Shown here: one piece after another, positions 45,754 through 55,193 of the stretch
How positions within the stretch are numbered: the stretch's first letter is position 1
Layout: each line of letters opens with the position of its first letter
Assembly (NCBI GenBank): GCA_044772875.1
Contig: CP173058.1
Coordinates: 1,860,001-1,924,000, forward strand
DNA length: 64,000 bases
Source of the DNA: Morganella morganii_D
GTDB taxonomy: Bacteria; Pseudomonadota; Gammaproteobacteria; Enterobacterales; Enterobacteriaceae
Direction of reading: 5' to 3'
Made by a program: the position numbers and the translations under genes
The notes under the pieces: model-generated
Database searches by the model: none
Seen by the model: the letters and a program-made list of their open reading frames with translations, nothing else
Told to the model about the DNA's origin: nothing

Positions 45754-47172
45754 GTGTCTTCAGCACAATTTTTCTTTCACGATTACGAAACCTTCGGACA
45801 GGATCCTGCCGGTGACCGCCCGGCGCAGTTTGCCGGTGTCCGCACTGACAGTGAATTCAATATTATCGCCGACCCGGTGATTGCCTACTGCGCCCCGGCA
45901 GATGATTATCTGCCGCAACCGGCCGCTGTGATGATAACCGGTATCACACCGCAGGAAGCCCTGCAGAAGGGAGTTAATGAGGCGCAGTTTGCCAAATTGA
46001 TTCATGACACCTTTACACAGCCGGATACCTGTATTCTCGGCTATAACAGCATTCGTTTTGATGATGAAGTCACCCGTAATATTTTTTACCGGAATTTTTA
46101 CGATCCGTATGCCTACAGCTGGATGAACCGCAATTCGCGCTGGGATCTGATTGATATCACCCGCGCCTGTTATGCTCTGCGCCCCGATGGTACAAACTGG
46201 CCGGAAAATGACGAGGGATTGCCGGGCTTTAAGCTGGAGCACCTGACCGCTGCCAACGGCATCGCCCATGAAAATGCCCACGATGCGATGGCTGATGTAT
46301 ACGCCACCATCGCCATGGCAAAACATCTGCGGGGAGCACAACCACGCCTGTTTGATTATTTTTTCAGTCTGCGCGATAAGCGCAAACTCGCGGCACTGAT
46401 TGATATTCCGTCCATGAAGCCGCTGGTGCACGTGTCCGGCATGTTCGGGGCTGCCCGCGCCAATACCAGTCTGGTTGCCCCGCTGGCGTGGCATCCGGAT
46501 AACCGCAATGCCGTGATTATGTGTGACCTGGCCGGTGACCTGACCCCGCTGCTGACACTGGACGCCGATACCCTGCGCGAACACCTGTATACCCGCCGTG
46601 ATGAACTGCCGGACGGCGCATCACCGGTGCCGCTCAAACTGGTGCATATCAATAAGTGTCCTATCCTCGCACCGGAAAATACGCTGCGCCCGCAGGATGC
46701 ACAACGTATCGGGCTCGATAAAGACTTATGCGCCCGCAATGCGGAACTGCTGCATCAGCATCCTGAGATCCGTGAAAAAGTAGTGGCTGTTTTCGCAAAA
46801 CCGCGTGAATTTCCGGCGCAGAATGATGTGGATCGTATGATTTATCAGGGCTTTTTCAGTGATTCGGATAAAGCGGCAATGACCATTATCCGCGAAACAG
46901 ATCCGAAAAATCTGCCGGCGCTGGCACTGAGTTATCAGGATGCGCGCCTGCCCGGGTTACTGTTCCGTTACCGCGCACGAAATTTCCCCGGCACACTCGA
47001 TGAAAGCGAACAACAGCGCTGGCTTGCTCACCGTCGTAACGTATTTAATCAGGACAATTTAACGCGTTATTTTGAGCAAATTGGCGAAATGATGCAGGAA
47101 TATCAGCATGATGCGAATAAGACAGAGTTACTGAAGAAACTGGTGCAATACGCGCAGCGCCTGGCGGAATAA
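45754..47172 (+). CDS. sbcB: Exodeoxyribonuclease I
   Basis: 3'-5' single-strand DNA exonuclease of the DEDDh family. A GTG start at 45754 gives 472 residues. FFFHDYETFG supplies the first two acidic metal ligands, LGYNSIRFDDE the next, and HDAMADVYAT the catalytic His and Asp. SH3-like and helical C-terminal domains follow. The N terminus is about five residues shorter than in E. coli. Confidence 0.96.
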   Translation: MSSAQFFFHDYETFGQDPAGDRPAQFAGVRTDSEFNIIADPVIAYCAPADDYLPQPAAVMITGITPQEALQKGVNEAQFAKLIHDTFTQPDTCILGYNSIRFDDEVTRNIFYRNFYDPYAYSWMNRNSRWDLIDITRACYALRPDGTNWPENDEGLPGFKLEHLTAANGIAHENAHDAMADVYATIAMAKHLRGAQPRLFDYFFSLRDKRKLAALIDIPSMKPLVHVSGMFGAARANTSLVAPLAWHPDNRNAVIMCDLAGDLTPLLTLDADTLREHLYTRRDELPDGASPVPLKLVHINKCPILAPENTLRPQDAQRIGLDKDLCARNAELLHQHPEIREKVVAVFAKPREFPAQNDVDRMIYQGFFSDSDKAAMTIIRETDPKNLPALALSYQDARLPGLLFRYRARNFPGTLDESEQQRWLAHRRNVFNQDNLTRYFEQIGEMMQEYQHDANKTELLKKLVQYAQRLAE

Positions 47173-47181
47173 CCGGACAGA

Positions 47182-47206
47182 CCGCCGGGAGGAACACTCC
47201 CGGCGG
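47182..47206. terminator. Hairpin after sbcB
   Basis: A perfect 10-bp stem CCGCCGGGAG / CTCCCGGCGG with loop GAACA lies between convergent genes, but no T run follows on either strand. It may protect 3' ends or terminate weakly. Confidence 0.5.
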
Positions 47207-47211
47207 CAAAA

Positions 47212-47508
47212 TTATCCTGCTTTATTAGCGGTATAGAACACCCGGCACAGGGATTCCCTGTACTTCGGACAAACAGAGACCAGCCGCGTGCGGCTCTCTG
47301 TATCCCGTCCCAATTCTTTCAGCACCCCTTTGGTAATCAGTGAATCCGCACTGCTGTGCTTGATGCCGATACTGACATTTTCATCACGGGCATTAAGAAT
47401 ATACACAATCAGCGCCCGCTCATCAGCGCTGAGGTTATGCAAAACCTCTGCTTTATGGCATTTAACCTGAACCGCTTTGCCGAAGGCATTTTTGAGTCTT
47501 TTAAACAT
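47212..47508 (-). CDS. Small hypothetical protein
   Basis: A 98-residue protein (102 bases upstream of the dld terminator) beginning MFKRLKNAFGKAVQVKCHK. The middle, LSADERALIVYILNARDENVSIGIKHSSADSLITKGVLKEL, has the spacing of a winged-helix segment and recalls the C-terminal domain of superinfection-exclusion protein B, but this is a weak pattern match. No membrane segment or signal peptide. An alternative GTG lies 6 bases upstream. No function can be assigned. Confidence 0.65.
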   Translation of the reverse strand: MFKRLKNAFGKAVQVKCHKAEVLHNLSADERALIVYILNARDENVSIGIKHSSADSLITKGVLKELGRDTESRTRLVSVCPKYRESLCRVFYTANKAG

Positions 47509-47589
47509 AATCACCAGTAAACAGGGAGAAAAGCTGATTATAATAAAATTAATCCCTTATTAACATTACTGATTTATACGGCATAGTAA

Positions 47590-47626
47590 TGAAAAAATCC
47601 GGTTACAAACATAACCGGATTTTTTA
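47590..47626 (-). terminator. Terminator after dld
   Basis: ATCCGGTTA (47597-47605) and TAACCGGAT (47612-47620) pair, flanked by six A's and a T run, so it works on both strands. Confidence 0.92.
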
Positions 47627-47639
47627 TACATCTGAAAGA

Positions 47640-49385
47640 TCATTTCTGATGCTGACTACAGCCACATCCTTCGTACCCTTCACCCCAGTATTTTAATTTA
47701 CTGGTTTTACCCAGCCCCGGGTTCAGGGTATTGGTCGGATCCGTCGCTTTATAGAAGGCTTTCAGCTGTGGTTTGGCTTTATACAAATGGCCGACATTAT
47801 GCTCTGCCGGATATTCCGCCCCGCGCGTATTAAGGATTTCCAGCATCTCTTCTTTCAGTGCATGCGGATCCACCCCTTTTTTCACAATATAGTCCTGATG
47901 AAAAACATGGCATAAAAAATGTCCGTAGTAGAGTTTATGCACCAGTTTGTTCTCAATTTCCGGCGGCAGAACTTCCAGCCACGCCTGATCATTGCGGCGC
48001 AGTGCAATATCCAGGGCGAGGATATCCTCCACTTTACTGCTGTTGACCGCGTGATAACGGATAGCGGCACCGGCAGCCACAAAGCGGTGCAGGAAAGCAG
48101 CAGCGCCTTCTTTGGCATCACATTCAAAGAAGGCACCTTCTGCATTGTCAAAGAAACCGCTCAGCCAGCGGCGGGCTTCATCAATCCCCTCACCGGCCAT
48201 TTTCAGCATCAGGTGATGCTCATATTTATCACGGTACTCTTCCATCCGGCGCGGCAGATGATTCGGCCACAAATGACTGAACAGCTGCATCGTACGGTCA
48301 ATCAAATTTTTCGGCAGCAGCGGAATTTTATTAAAGACGGCATCCATCCGCCCTTTGATAGTGAACATTTTCGGCATTTTTTCAGTGCCGAGTTTATCAA
48401 TCATCAGGAAACTGTCTTTGCCGTAGACTTTCGCAATGTCATAACACTCGCGGTGCATATATTCACCGGCCACCGGCAGGTGATCGAAATTGGCAAGAAT
48501 ATGACGGCGGATATCTTCAAGTACCGAAGGGGTATTGGTGCCGATATAGAAAACTTTGCTCTCTCCCTGAGACGGGAAGGTATCAAGACGGACCGCAAAC
48601 ACCGCCAGCTTACCGGCACAGCCGGAGGCTTCAAACAGACGGCGTTCATCGGCATTGAAACGGGACGGGGTATCGGCATCCACATCACGGATACGCTGAT
48701 GATAATCATGGTCAGAGGCCGGTTTATCCGTATCCTCAATATCCGCATCCTGATACTGCCGATATTCCAGGCAATTCAGAATCTCTTCAGGAGTAGATCC
48801 TAAATCAATCCCCAGATGGTTTACCAGCTCTGCAGTGCCGTCCGCATTGACGCGGCCGTACAGCGCCAGTTCCGTATAAGCAGGACCGCGCTGCACCAGC
48901 GAACCGCCGGAGTTATTACAAATCCCGCCGACCACGGATGCCCCGATACAGGAAGAGCCAATCACGGAATGCGGCTCACGGCCCAGCGGTTTCAGCACTT
49001 TTTCCAGATGCCACAGGGTGCTGCCCGGTAACGCCACGACCTGCTGCTGTTTTGTCAGTACCTGAATTTTATCGAGGCGCAGTGTGCTGATAATGACAAT
49101 CTCACGGTCATAATCATCCCCGCTCGGCGTGGAACCCTCTGTCAGACCGGTATTGGCCGCCTGCATGATCACAATTCTGTCAGCCTCAACGGTAGCTTTA
49201 AACACCTGCCACAATTCATACAGCGTGCCGGGGAACACTACCGCCAGCGCGCTGCCCTCACCGGAACGAAAGCCCTTACGGTAACGCTCTGTTTTACGAG
49301 GCACGGTTAAAATGTGTTTATGACTGACAATGTCTGTCAGTGCCTGAATAAGACGTGCGCTGTCAGGTTGCTGACTGTTGATCAT
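47640..49385 (-). CDS. dld: Quinone-dependent D-lactate dehydrogenase
   Basis: Peripheral inner-membrane flavoenzyme oxidising D-lactate to pyruvate and passing electrons to quinone. It has 581 residues. The FAD-binding PCMH region contains ANTGLTEGSTPSGDDYDR and GSSCIGASVVGGICNNSGG. A basic, membrane-associating segment follows near 330-390, and a cap domain ends with YPAEHNVGHLYKAKPQ and DPTNTLNPGLGKTSK. It matches E. coli Dld along its whole length and is transcribed alone. Confidence 0.97.
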   Translation of the reverse strand: MINSQQPDSARLIQALTDIVSHKHILTVPRKTERYRKGFRSGEGSALAVVFPGTLYELWQVFKATVEADRIVIMQAANTGLTEGSTPSGDDYDREIVIISTLRLDKIQVLTKQQQVVALPGSTLWHLEKVLKPLGREPHSVIGSSCIGASVVGGICNNSGGSLVQRGPAYTELALYGRVNADGTAELVNHLGIDLGSTPEEILNCLEYRQYQDADIEDTDKPASDHDYHQRIRDVDADTPSRFNADERRLFEASGCAGKLAVFAVRLDTFPSQGESKVFYIGTNTPSVLEDIRRHILANFDHLPVAGEYMHRECYDIAKVYGKDSFLMIDKLGTEKMPKMFTIKGRMDAVFNKIPLLPKNLIDRTMQLFSHLWPNHLPRRMEEYRDKYEHHLMLKMAGEGIDEARRWLSGFFDNAEGAFFECDAKEGAAAFLHRFVAAGAAIRYHAVNSSKVEDILALDIALRRNDQAWLEVLPPEIENKLVHKLYYGHFLCHVFHQDYIVKKGVDPHALKEEMLEILNTRGAEYPAEHNVGHLYKAKPQLKAFYKATDPTNTLNPGLGKTSKLKYWGEGYEGCGCSQHQK

Positions 49386-49498
49386 ACTTCCCCCCCGATT
49401 CTGATTACTTATTGTTCATTAAGTAATTATGCCTCTTATCTTATTTATAATACAAATACTATTTTTAACAAATTTAACAGATTACCCACGAAACTCTT

Positions 49499-50060
49499 TT
49501 ATTTAAACAGATTGATCAGCAGCGTCACCATCATAATCCCGACCGTCAGGATCAGGATTTTGCGGACAATTTCACCGTTGGTGCGAATGGCGTGCTGACT
49601 GCCGAGGTGATTCCCGGGCAAACTGGCGGCAATCATCGGGATACTGAGCAGGAACGCGATATGCCCGGCCATAATAAAGGCGGTCAGTCCGCCGGCATTC
49701 GAGGCCGGGTTAAAGATTTTCGGGGGTGGCGGAGGATTTCGGCAGATCAAGGTTGTTAATCAGAAACAAACAGATAATAAAGATACTGCCGGTACCCGGC
49801 CCGAAAAAGCCGTCATAAAAACCGACAATAAAGCAGGTAAAGAAAACCAGCCGCACAGATTTACATACTGTACTGCCCTGTTGCGTACCACCGGATTTGC
49901 CTTTAAAAAAAGCGGCCAGCATAAAAGCAGGGATCAGAATCAGCCCCGCACCGCCTGCAATGGAATCAATATATCCTGCCACAAAAGAGGCGATCACCAG
50001 CAGTGCCAGCCCCGCATAAAAATAGTCTGCCATCAGACTGTGCTCAATATACATCCGCAT
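49499..50060 (-). pseudogene. Decayed TauE/SafE-family (YfcA-like) transporter
   Basis: Two overlapping frames together resemble E. coli YfcA. The first gives AGYIDSIAGGAGLILIPA and VGFYDGFFGPGTGSIF, the two hallmark repeats, then stops. The second carries NPASNAGGLTAFIMAGH and a C-terminal membrane segment. A C-run (ACCCCCG near 49725) causes the frameshift: dropping one C joins the frames. Between the hallmark repeats about 90 residues (several membrane segments) are missing compared with YfcA, so the gene is doubly disabled. An intact copy would be an eight-segment inner-membrane exporter. Confidence 0.85.
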
Positions 50061-50116
50061 TCCTTAATTATTATTATTTACTTTACTTTCAGTGGGTTAC
50101 TATATGCGATTACACA

Positions 50117-50154
50117 TAAAAAAACGGCACACAGAACCAAACTGTGTGCCGTTT
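50117..50154 (-). terminator. Terminator after plaP
   Basis: AAACGGCACACAG (50122-50134) pairs with CTGTGTGCCGTTT (50142-50154); on the - strand the stem is followed by a T run. Confidence 0.9.
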
Positions 50155-50179
50155 CAGGGATAAGGAACTGCTTAAAAAC

Positions 50180-51559
50180 TTACTGTTCCGGCATCTGCGG
50201 CATCGGGCGGCGGAAGCGGCGGGTCAGCCATAACATATAGATCAACCCCAGTGCGCCCCAGCTCAGTCCTAATTCCATCGATTTCGCATCGAGGTTAAAC
50301 CAGAGCACGGTGACTGTCGCGGCACCGATAATCGGCAGCAGCAGGTAGTTAATCTGGTCACCCAGCGTCTTATTACGGCGCTCGCGGATATAGAACTGTG
50401 AAATTACAGACAGATTGACGAAGGTGAACGCCACCAGTGCCCCGAAGTTAATCAGTGCGGTTGCGGTAACCAGATCAAACCAGACTGCACTCATCGCCAG
50501 GATACCCACCAGCAGCACGTTCAGTGCCGGAGTACGCCATTTCGGATGCACGTAGCCAAAGAATTTCTCCGGGAACACGCCATCACGACCCATTACATAC
50601 ATCAGACGGGATACCCCTGCCTGTGCCGCCATACCGGAAGCCAGTACGGTCACGCAGGAGAATACCAGAATGATGGACTGGAAGAAGGCACCGGCCACCA
50701 TGTACATAATTTCAGGCTGTGACTCTTCCGGATTGTTGAAACGGGACACATCCGGGAAATAGAGCTGCAGGAAATAAGAGACCGCGATAAAGATCAGACC
50801 ACCAATCAGTGCGGTCAGGAAAATCGCTTTCGGGATCACTTTCCCGGCATTCGGTGTTTCTTCCGACAGTGAGCTGATACCGTCAAATCCCAGGAAGGAG
50901 AAGCACAGTATGGTCGCCCCGCTTATCATCGGGATCATTTCCGCGTCAATGGAGGCAAACGGACGGACGGAAAGCAGCGTACCCGCCCCTTCACCCGCAG
51001 ACACACCACGGACCAGCAGACCGACAAACACAATCATCACGGCAACCTGTACCACGACAATCCCGGTATTCAGGTTTGCCACGACATTAATGCCGCGCAG
51101 ATTAAATAATGTCATCAGGAAGACCAGACCCGCGACGAAGATCCATGGCGGACAGTCCGGGAAGATAGCCTGAAGATAAATTTTTGCCAGCAGAATGTTG
51201 ATCATCGGCATGAACAGGTAGTCCAGCAGTGATGACCAGCCGACCATAAAGCCGATATGCGGGCTCATGGATTTCTGGGCATAGGTATACGCCGAGCCTG
51301 CGGACGGGAACCGTTTAACCAGTTTTCCGTAACTCAGCGCAGTAAAAAGAATGGCTGTCAGTGCGATAGCATAAGAGGTCGCAACATGACCGCTGGTAAT
51401 TTCAGACACAATCCCGAAGGTATCGAAGATGGTCATCGGCTGCAGGTAAGCAAGCCCCATCATGACAACCTGAACGAGAGTTAGTGTTTTTGCGAGTTGT
51501 ACGCGGTTATTGGCAGCAGTACGGTTCAGGCCAATATCAATTGCAGAATTATGCGACAT
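50180..51559 (-). CDS. plaP: Putrescine importer PlaP
   Basis: APC-superfamily proton-symport importer with 12 predicted membrane segments and 459 residues. The sequence follows E. coli PlaP (YeeF) closely: LTLVQVVMMGLAYLQPMTIFDTFGIVS, SYGKLVKRFPSAGSAYTYAQKSMSP, GWSSLLDYLFMPMINILLAKIY and YVMGRDGVFPEKFFGYVHPKWRTP. In P. mirabilis and E. coli, PlaP-mediated putrescine uptake supports surface motility. ATG 51559 has GGGAGG upstream and overlaps the end of a 69-residue leader ORF, so translation is probably coupled. Confidence 0.93.
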   Translation of the reverse strand: MSHNSAIDIGLNRTAANNRVQLAKTLTLVQVVMMGLAYLQPMTIFDTFGIVSEITSGHVATSYAIALTAILFTALSYGKLVKRFPSAGSAYTYAQKSMSPHIGFMVGWSSLLDYLFMPMINILLAKIYLQAIFPDCPPWIFVAGLVFLMTLFNLRGINVVANLNTGIVVVQVAVMIVFVGLLVRGVSAGEGAGTLLSVRPFASIDAEMIPMISGATILCFSFLGFDGISSLSEETPNAGKVIPKAIFLTALIGGLIFIAVSYFLQLYFPDVSRFNNPEESQPEIMYMVAGAFFQSIILVFSCVTVLASGMAAQAGVSRLMYVMGRDGVFPEKFFGYVHPKWRTPALNVLLVGILAMSAVWFDLVTATALINFGALVAFTFVNLSVISQFYIRERRNKTLGDQINYLLLPIIGAATVTVLWFNLDAKSMELGLSWGALGLIYMLWLTRRFRRPMPQMPEQ

Positions 51560-51758
51560 GAGCGAATCCTCCCGTAACACCGACAATCATACTGATACTA
51601 CTATCAGATGGCGTGTTACCGGGAAGACTTCGCATCTGCCTGTAGGCAGTGAAGTAAGAAGAGGTTTGGAGTGCTGAGCAGGAGCGCCGTGCTCCGTAGT
51701 CATCGTTACAGCAGCCAGCGCCGATTGGCACAGGTGCAAAAGTGAAAAATTGCGCCAT
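51549..51758 (-). CDS. Leader ORF overlapping plaP (YoeI-like start)
   Basis: A 69-residue frame with a good ribosome site (GAGG nine to ten bases before ATG 51758). Its stop lies inside the plaP start region, so the two genes overlap by 11 bases. It begins MAQFFTFAPV and ends FAHVA. As I recall, E. coli encodes a 20-residue peptide, YoeI, directly before plaP with a similar start (MGQFF) and the same HVA ending from the shared CATGTCGCATAA. Here the middle is expanded, with GCCNDDYGARRSC and a GC hairpin (51681-51695). Not a membrane protein; a regulatory leader is the likeliest role. Confidence 0.6.
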   Translation of the reverse strand: MAQFFTFAPVPIGAGCCNDDYGARRSCSALQTSSYFTAYRQMRSLPGNTPSDSSISMIVGVTGGFAHVA

Positions 51759-51860
51759 TTATCGCATCCTCATACCGGTGTTTATCGTCCGGTGTAATTC
51801 AGTAAACAGTTATCCGGCCTATCGGCCCCTTTTTGTCGGTGACAATATTTTAGTGCAAAA

Positions 51861-51897
51861 AAAAAACCGATGCGTATAAATGCATCAGTTATTTTTT
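51861..51897 (-). terminator. Terminator hairpin upstream of the plaP leader
   Basis: On the - strand AACTGATGC and GCATCGGTT (one G-U) enclose an 8-base loop and are followed by about ten T's. It lies about 100 bases before the leader ORF and just after a possible promoter, so it could attenuate plaP; it may also simply insulate the region. The remaining sequence from 51759 to 52074 contains no gene. Confidence 0.75.
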
Positions 51898-51907
51898 TGG
51901 ATGGCGC

Positions 51908-51936
51908 ATTCTGCACCCCCCGGTCATAAATTTCAA
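51908..51936 (-). promoter_or_regulatory. Possible promoter upstream of the plaP terminator
   Basis: On the - strand TTGAAA (51931-51936) and CAGAAT (51908-51913) are separated by 17 bases. Transcripts starting near 51901 would meet the hairpin at 51865-51890 at once. Confidence 0.4.
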
Positions 51937-52074
51937 GCTTTGTTCGCCCTGATCAGGCAATTTTTTTCTATACCGGTTTAGCGGCAGAATTTCCGTGACG
52001 AAACTTTGAATATTTATAGCCAAAACGTTAAAAAATCCGGCGAATCGTGCATTTCTCAGTCACTCTGCCTGCCA

Positions 52075-52112
52075 TAAAAAAACACGACGCCCGGAAAAGG
52101 ACGCCGTGTTTC
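52075..52112 (-). terminator. Terminator after the TonB receptor gene
   Basis: On the - strand AAACACGGCGTCC pairs with GGGCGTCGTGTTT (with G-U pairs) over TTTTC, followed by a T run. Confidence 0.88.
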
Positions 52113-52139
52113 GACACATAATAATGAATGATGGTTACA

Positions 52140-54107
52140 TCAGAAGTTATAATTCAGGCCAATGTTGTAACGGCGGCCTTCAAGAGCTGCACCATAATTT
52201 TCGGAATCAACACGCTTATCAAAGATATTATATACCCCTGCTGCTATCGTCACATCCTTCCATGCCTTATAGCTGGCTCCGATATCCATGAAACCGTATG
52301 ATGGCGTACCGTCGCTCATGCCGCGGCGACCACGGAAATCGGATGTTTTACCGCGGAAGTTATAGCGGGTCCATGTTTCCCAGTCAGCATCTATATTCCA
52401 GGTTAACGTGGCATTACCCATGTGTTTCGGTAATTTATTTAATGGTTTACCGGTAAAATCGCCGCTGCGCTGTTCAGAATCTGTAAAGGTATAGTTCGCT
52501 GCCAAATCGAGATTATCAATAATATCCCAATTCATCGTGGCTTCCACGCCGGTAATCCGGGCTTTATCTACGTTTTCGCGGGTACTGATAAATTTATATT
52601 TTTTCCCCTGGTAAACACACTCTCCCCGCGCTTTTTTACCATCGCCATCAGTACAAGCCCGTGTTTCCATAATTTTATCTTTAAAATCAGTATTATAAAC
52701 TGTCAAACCAAGATTCAGGTTATCCTGGTTATTCCAGATAATACCAATTTCTTCAGTAACGCTTTTTTCCGGTTTCAGATTGGCATTACCGAGGATAATG
52801 GCAGGATCACCGCCACCACCGGTAATTTGTCCCCAGTTTGGTGACACCTGGCGAAGATCCGGAGAACGGTAGCCTGCAGAAACCCCGCCTTTCAATGTCC
52901 ACATTTCATCAATATGCCAAACACCATAAACGCGCGGAGTCCAGTGTGACCCGAAGTTTTCATCCTTATCCATACGTAAACCGCCGGTCAGGGTGAAATC
53001 ATTGGTAAGCGCCCAGTCATCTTCTGCAAATAATGCCCAGCTATAACGATTTAAGGCATTTGCTCCGCCTTCCAGCTGGTTTGAGCTGTCATCTTTCAGA
53101 TCTTCATAGCGGTACTGTCCGCCAATACTTAATGTGTGTGCATCAAAATTAAATACTGTCTGATTTTTTACCAGAGTATCTGTATATTTCATCTGACGGC
53201 CGGGGTTTTTAGATTCATCACGCTGAACAAACGTATTGATATTTCCCCAGTCATATAAACCATCATGAGTTAATGCATAGTTTGTACGTTCATAACGGTT
53301 ATAGCCATCTTCACTTTCTGTGGATTTGCCCTGATGATAATCACGGTTTTGCCGGTCAACTTTGAAATCAAAGTCTAAGGTATTTTGTTCATCCGGTGTC
53401 CACGACAATGTACCACCGCCGCTGCGGACAATCTGACGGTTAAAACCATCAATAATTCTGTCTTCACCACGATGAGAATAGAGTGCGTTTACTTTCATAC
53501 CCAGCTTGCCGTCAATTAACGGACCTGCTGCATATAAACTACTCTGCACGCTGTTTCCTTCATTTTTACGTTCCGTCAGCGTTGTTTCAGCTCTGACGCT
53601 TCCGACCCATTTTGCCTGGATTTTTCTCGTAATAATATTGATAACCCCGCCCATGGCATCCGAGCCATAAAGTGATGACATCGGACCACGCACCACTTCG
53701 ATACGTTCTATAGCCGTCAGCGGTGGCAACCATCCCTGCTCAATGCCGGAGTTATCACTATTAGGACGGGTTCCCCGGGTATCAACCCGTTTGCCATCCA
53801 CTAAAATCATAGTGTATTTTGCATCCATACCGCGGATACTGATATCCGATTTACTGCCACCGCCGGTCACCAAGACTCCCGGGACATCTTTTAATGCATC
53901 AGTTACGTCACGATAAGCCTTATTTTCCAGCTGTTCACGGGAAATAACAGAAATTGATGCAGGTGCATCCTCAATTTTCTGCTGGAAACCGGATGCGGTG
54001 GTCACCACAATCACGTCTTCTTTATTTGCAGCCTGAGCAGCTATAACCTGAGCGGCGAGTGCTGCCATAACACATACCGCCACTTTTCGTTTTGAAAAAA
54101 TAACCAT
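52140..54107 (-). CDS. CirA-like TonB-dependent siderophore receptor
   Basis: Outer-membrane receptor of 655 residues from ATG 54107 (GGAG ten bases upstream). Signal peptide cleaved near AQA/ANKED, TonB box EDVIVVTT at about 30-37, plug domain to about 155 (DAPASISVISREQL, IERIEVVRGPMSSLYGSDAMGGVINIITRK) and a 22-strand barrel ending in NIGLNYNF. Similarity is to CirA/IreA-type catecholate receptors. In E. coli cirA is next to lysP, and lysP is nearby here, so this is probably the cirA orthologue with ABC transporter genes inserted between. The ligand is not shown by sequence. Confidence 0.87.
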   Translation of the reverse strand: MVIFSKRKVAVCVMAALAAQVIAAQAANKEDVIVVTTASGFQQKIEDAPASISVISREQLENKAYRDVTDALKDVPGVLVTGGGSKSDISIRGMDAKYTMILVDGKRVDTRGTRPNSDNSGIEQGWLPPLTAIERIEVVRGPMSSLYGSDAMGGVINIITRKIQAKWVGSVRAETTLTERKNEGNSVQSSLYAAGPLIDGKLGMKVNALYSHRGEDRIIDGFNRQIVRSGGGTLSWTPDEQNTLDFDFKVDRQNRDYHQGKSTESEDGYNRYERTNYALTHDGLYDWGNINTFVQRDESKNPGRQMKYTDTLVKNQTVFNFDAHTLSIGGQYRYEDLKDDSSNQLEGGANALNRYSWALFAEDDWALTNDFTLTGGLRMDKDENFGSHWTPRVYGVWHIDEMWTLKGGVSAGYRSPDLRQVSPNWGQITGGGGDPAIILGNANLKPEKSVTEEIGIIWNNQDNLNLGLTVYNTDFKDKIMETRACTDGDGKKARGECVYQGKKYKFISTRENVDKARITGVEATMNWDIIDNLDLAANYTFTDSEQRSGDFTGKPLNKLPKHMGNATLTWNIDADWETWTRYNFRGKTSDFRGRRGMSDGTPSYGFMDIGASYKAWKDVTIAAGVYNIFDKRVDSENYGAALEGRRYNIGLNYNF

Positions 54108-54270
54108 TCTTTTGATTCTCCAAGAGATAATATATTTATGGACAATCGACATTTGCTCTCAGGGATTTATATCCCTTTTTTAATAATAATGACCCTGCCA
54201 TTTCAGGCATCTGACATTATTTTTATTACCACCTTTTATAAGGTTATTTATTTTTATATAGAAAAACGCT

Positions 54271-54309
54271 TCATTATCAGTGCAGTACTAATTTATCATT
54301 ATGCAGATA
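54271..54309 (-). promoter_or_regulatory. Fur-box-like repeats upstream of the TonB receptor
   Basis: On the - strand GATAATGA (from 54278) and CATAATGATAA (from 54304) are partial copies of the Fur consensus built from NATAAT units. They lie 170-200 bases before the receptor start, in the 266-base gap that separates it from the ATPase gene. Iron control is expected for such a receptor. Confidence 0.4.
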
Positions 54310-54373
54310 ATCGTTCTCTGCGGAAATATATTCCGCAGAGAACAAAAAGAATAAGTAATATAAACCGGTTCTG

Positions 54374-55192
54374 TTATGCCAGTGCCGCAACCGCGCGCGG
54401 CACCAGACCATCAATTACAACATGCGGCACAGACTGTGAGCAGTGCTCAATGCGACCGCGTACACCATAAACCGTTGCCAGGCTCTCCGGGGTAATAACC
54501 GCTTCCGGATCCCCTTCCGCAATTAAATTTCCGTCTTTCAGCATTAATATATGATCGCCGTGACGCAGCGCAATATTAATATCATGCACAACCACTACTG
54601 TAATAATATTCCGGCGCTGTGTTTCACGGCGCACTAAATCCATCACATGATACTGATAATTTAAATCCAGCGCACTTAACGGCTCATCCAGTAATAACAG
54701 CGCCGGCTGACGAATTAATGATTGAGCCAGACCGACTAATTGTTTCTGACCACCGGATAACTGATCCAGATAATGCAGTGCCAGATGTTCAATACCCAGT
54801 TGTGCCAGCAGAGACATGACTTCCTGCTCACTGTCCCGGTCAGAAACCCCGCCGGATGCACGCTGCGCGACAATCACCGATTCCAGCACATGCAGATGCA
54901 CTCCCGCCGGCAGTGTCTGCGGCAGATAAACCACCTGCTTCGCGCGTTCGGCAAAATTCATCCGCGTCAGGTCATGACCGTCGAGCAGTAATTGTCCTTC
55001 CGCCTTGTTCAGCCCCGCCAGGGAGCGCAGCAGGGTGGATTTCCCGCTGCCGTTCGGCCCCAGCAGCACGGTGATTTTACCGCGCGGCAGTGGTTCAACA
55101 TTCAGGTCTTCAATGATTTTCCGTTTCGGATAACCTGCATTGAAGTGTTTAATCTGTAACCCGCTCTGAGCAGACATTGCATTCAAATCCAT
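54374..55192 (-). CDS. Iron-chelate ABC transporter ATPase
   Basis: A 272-residue FecE/FepC-type ATPase. Walker A LGPNGSGKST, Q-loop YLPQTLP, signature LSGGQKQLV, Walker B LLLLDEPLSALDL and the H-loop VVHD are all intact. The start at 55192 lies one base past the permease stop, with GGGAG in the end of the permease gene; a second ATG is 15 bases inside. It pairs with the permease at 55194-56291 and the binding protein at 56320-57444. Confidence 0.93.
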   Translation of the reverse strand: MDLNAMSAQSGLQIKHFNAGYPKRKIIEDLNVEPLPRGKITVLLGPNGSGKSTLLRSLAGLNKAEGQLLLDGHDLTRMNFAERAKQVVYLPQTLPAGVHLHVLESVIVAQRASGGVSDRDSEQEVMSLLAQLGIEHLALHYLDQLSGGQKQLVGLAQSLIRQPALLLLDEPLSALDLNYQYHVMDLVRRETQRRNIITVVVVHDINIALRHGDHILMLKDGNLIAEGDPEAVITPESLATVYGVRGRIEHCSQSVPHVVIDGLVPRAVAALA

Positions 55193-55193
55193 C

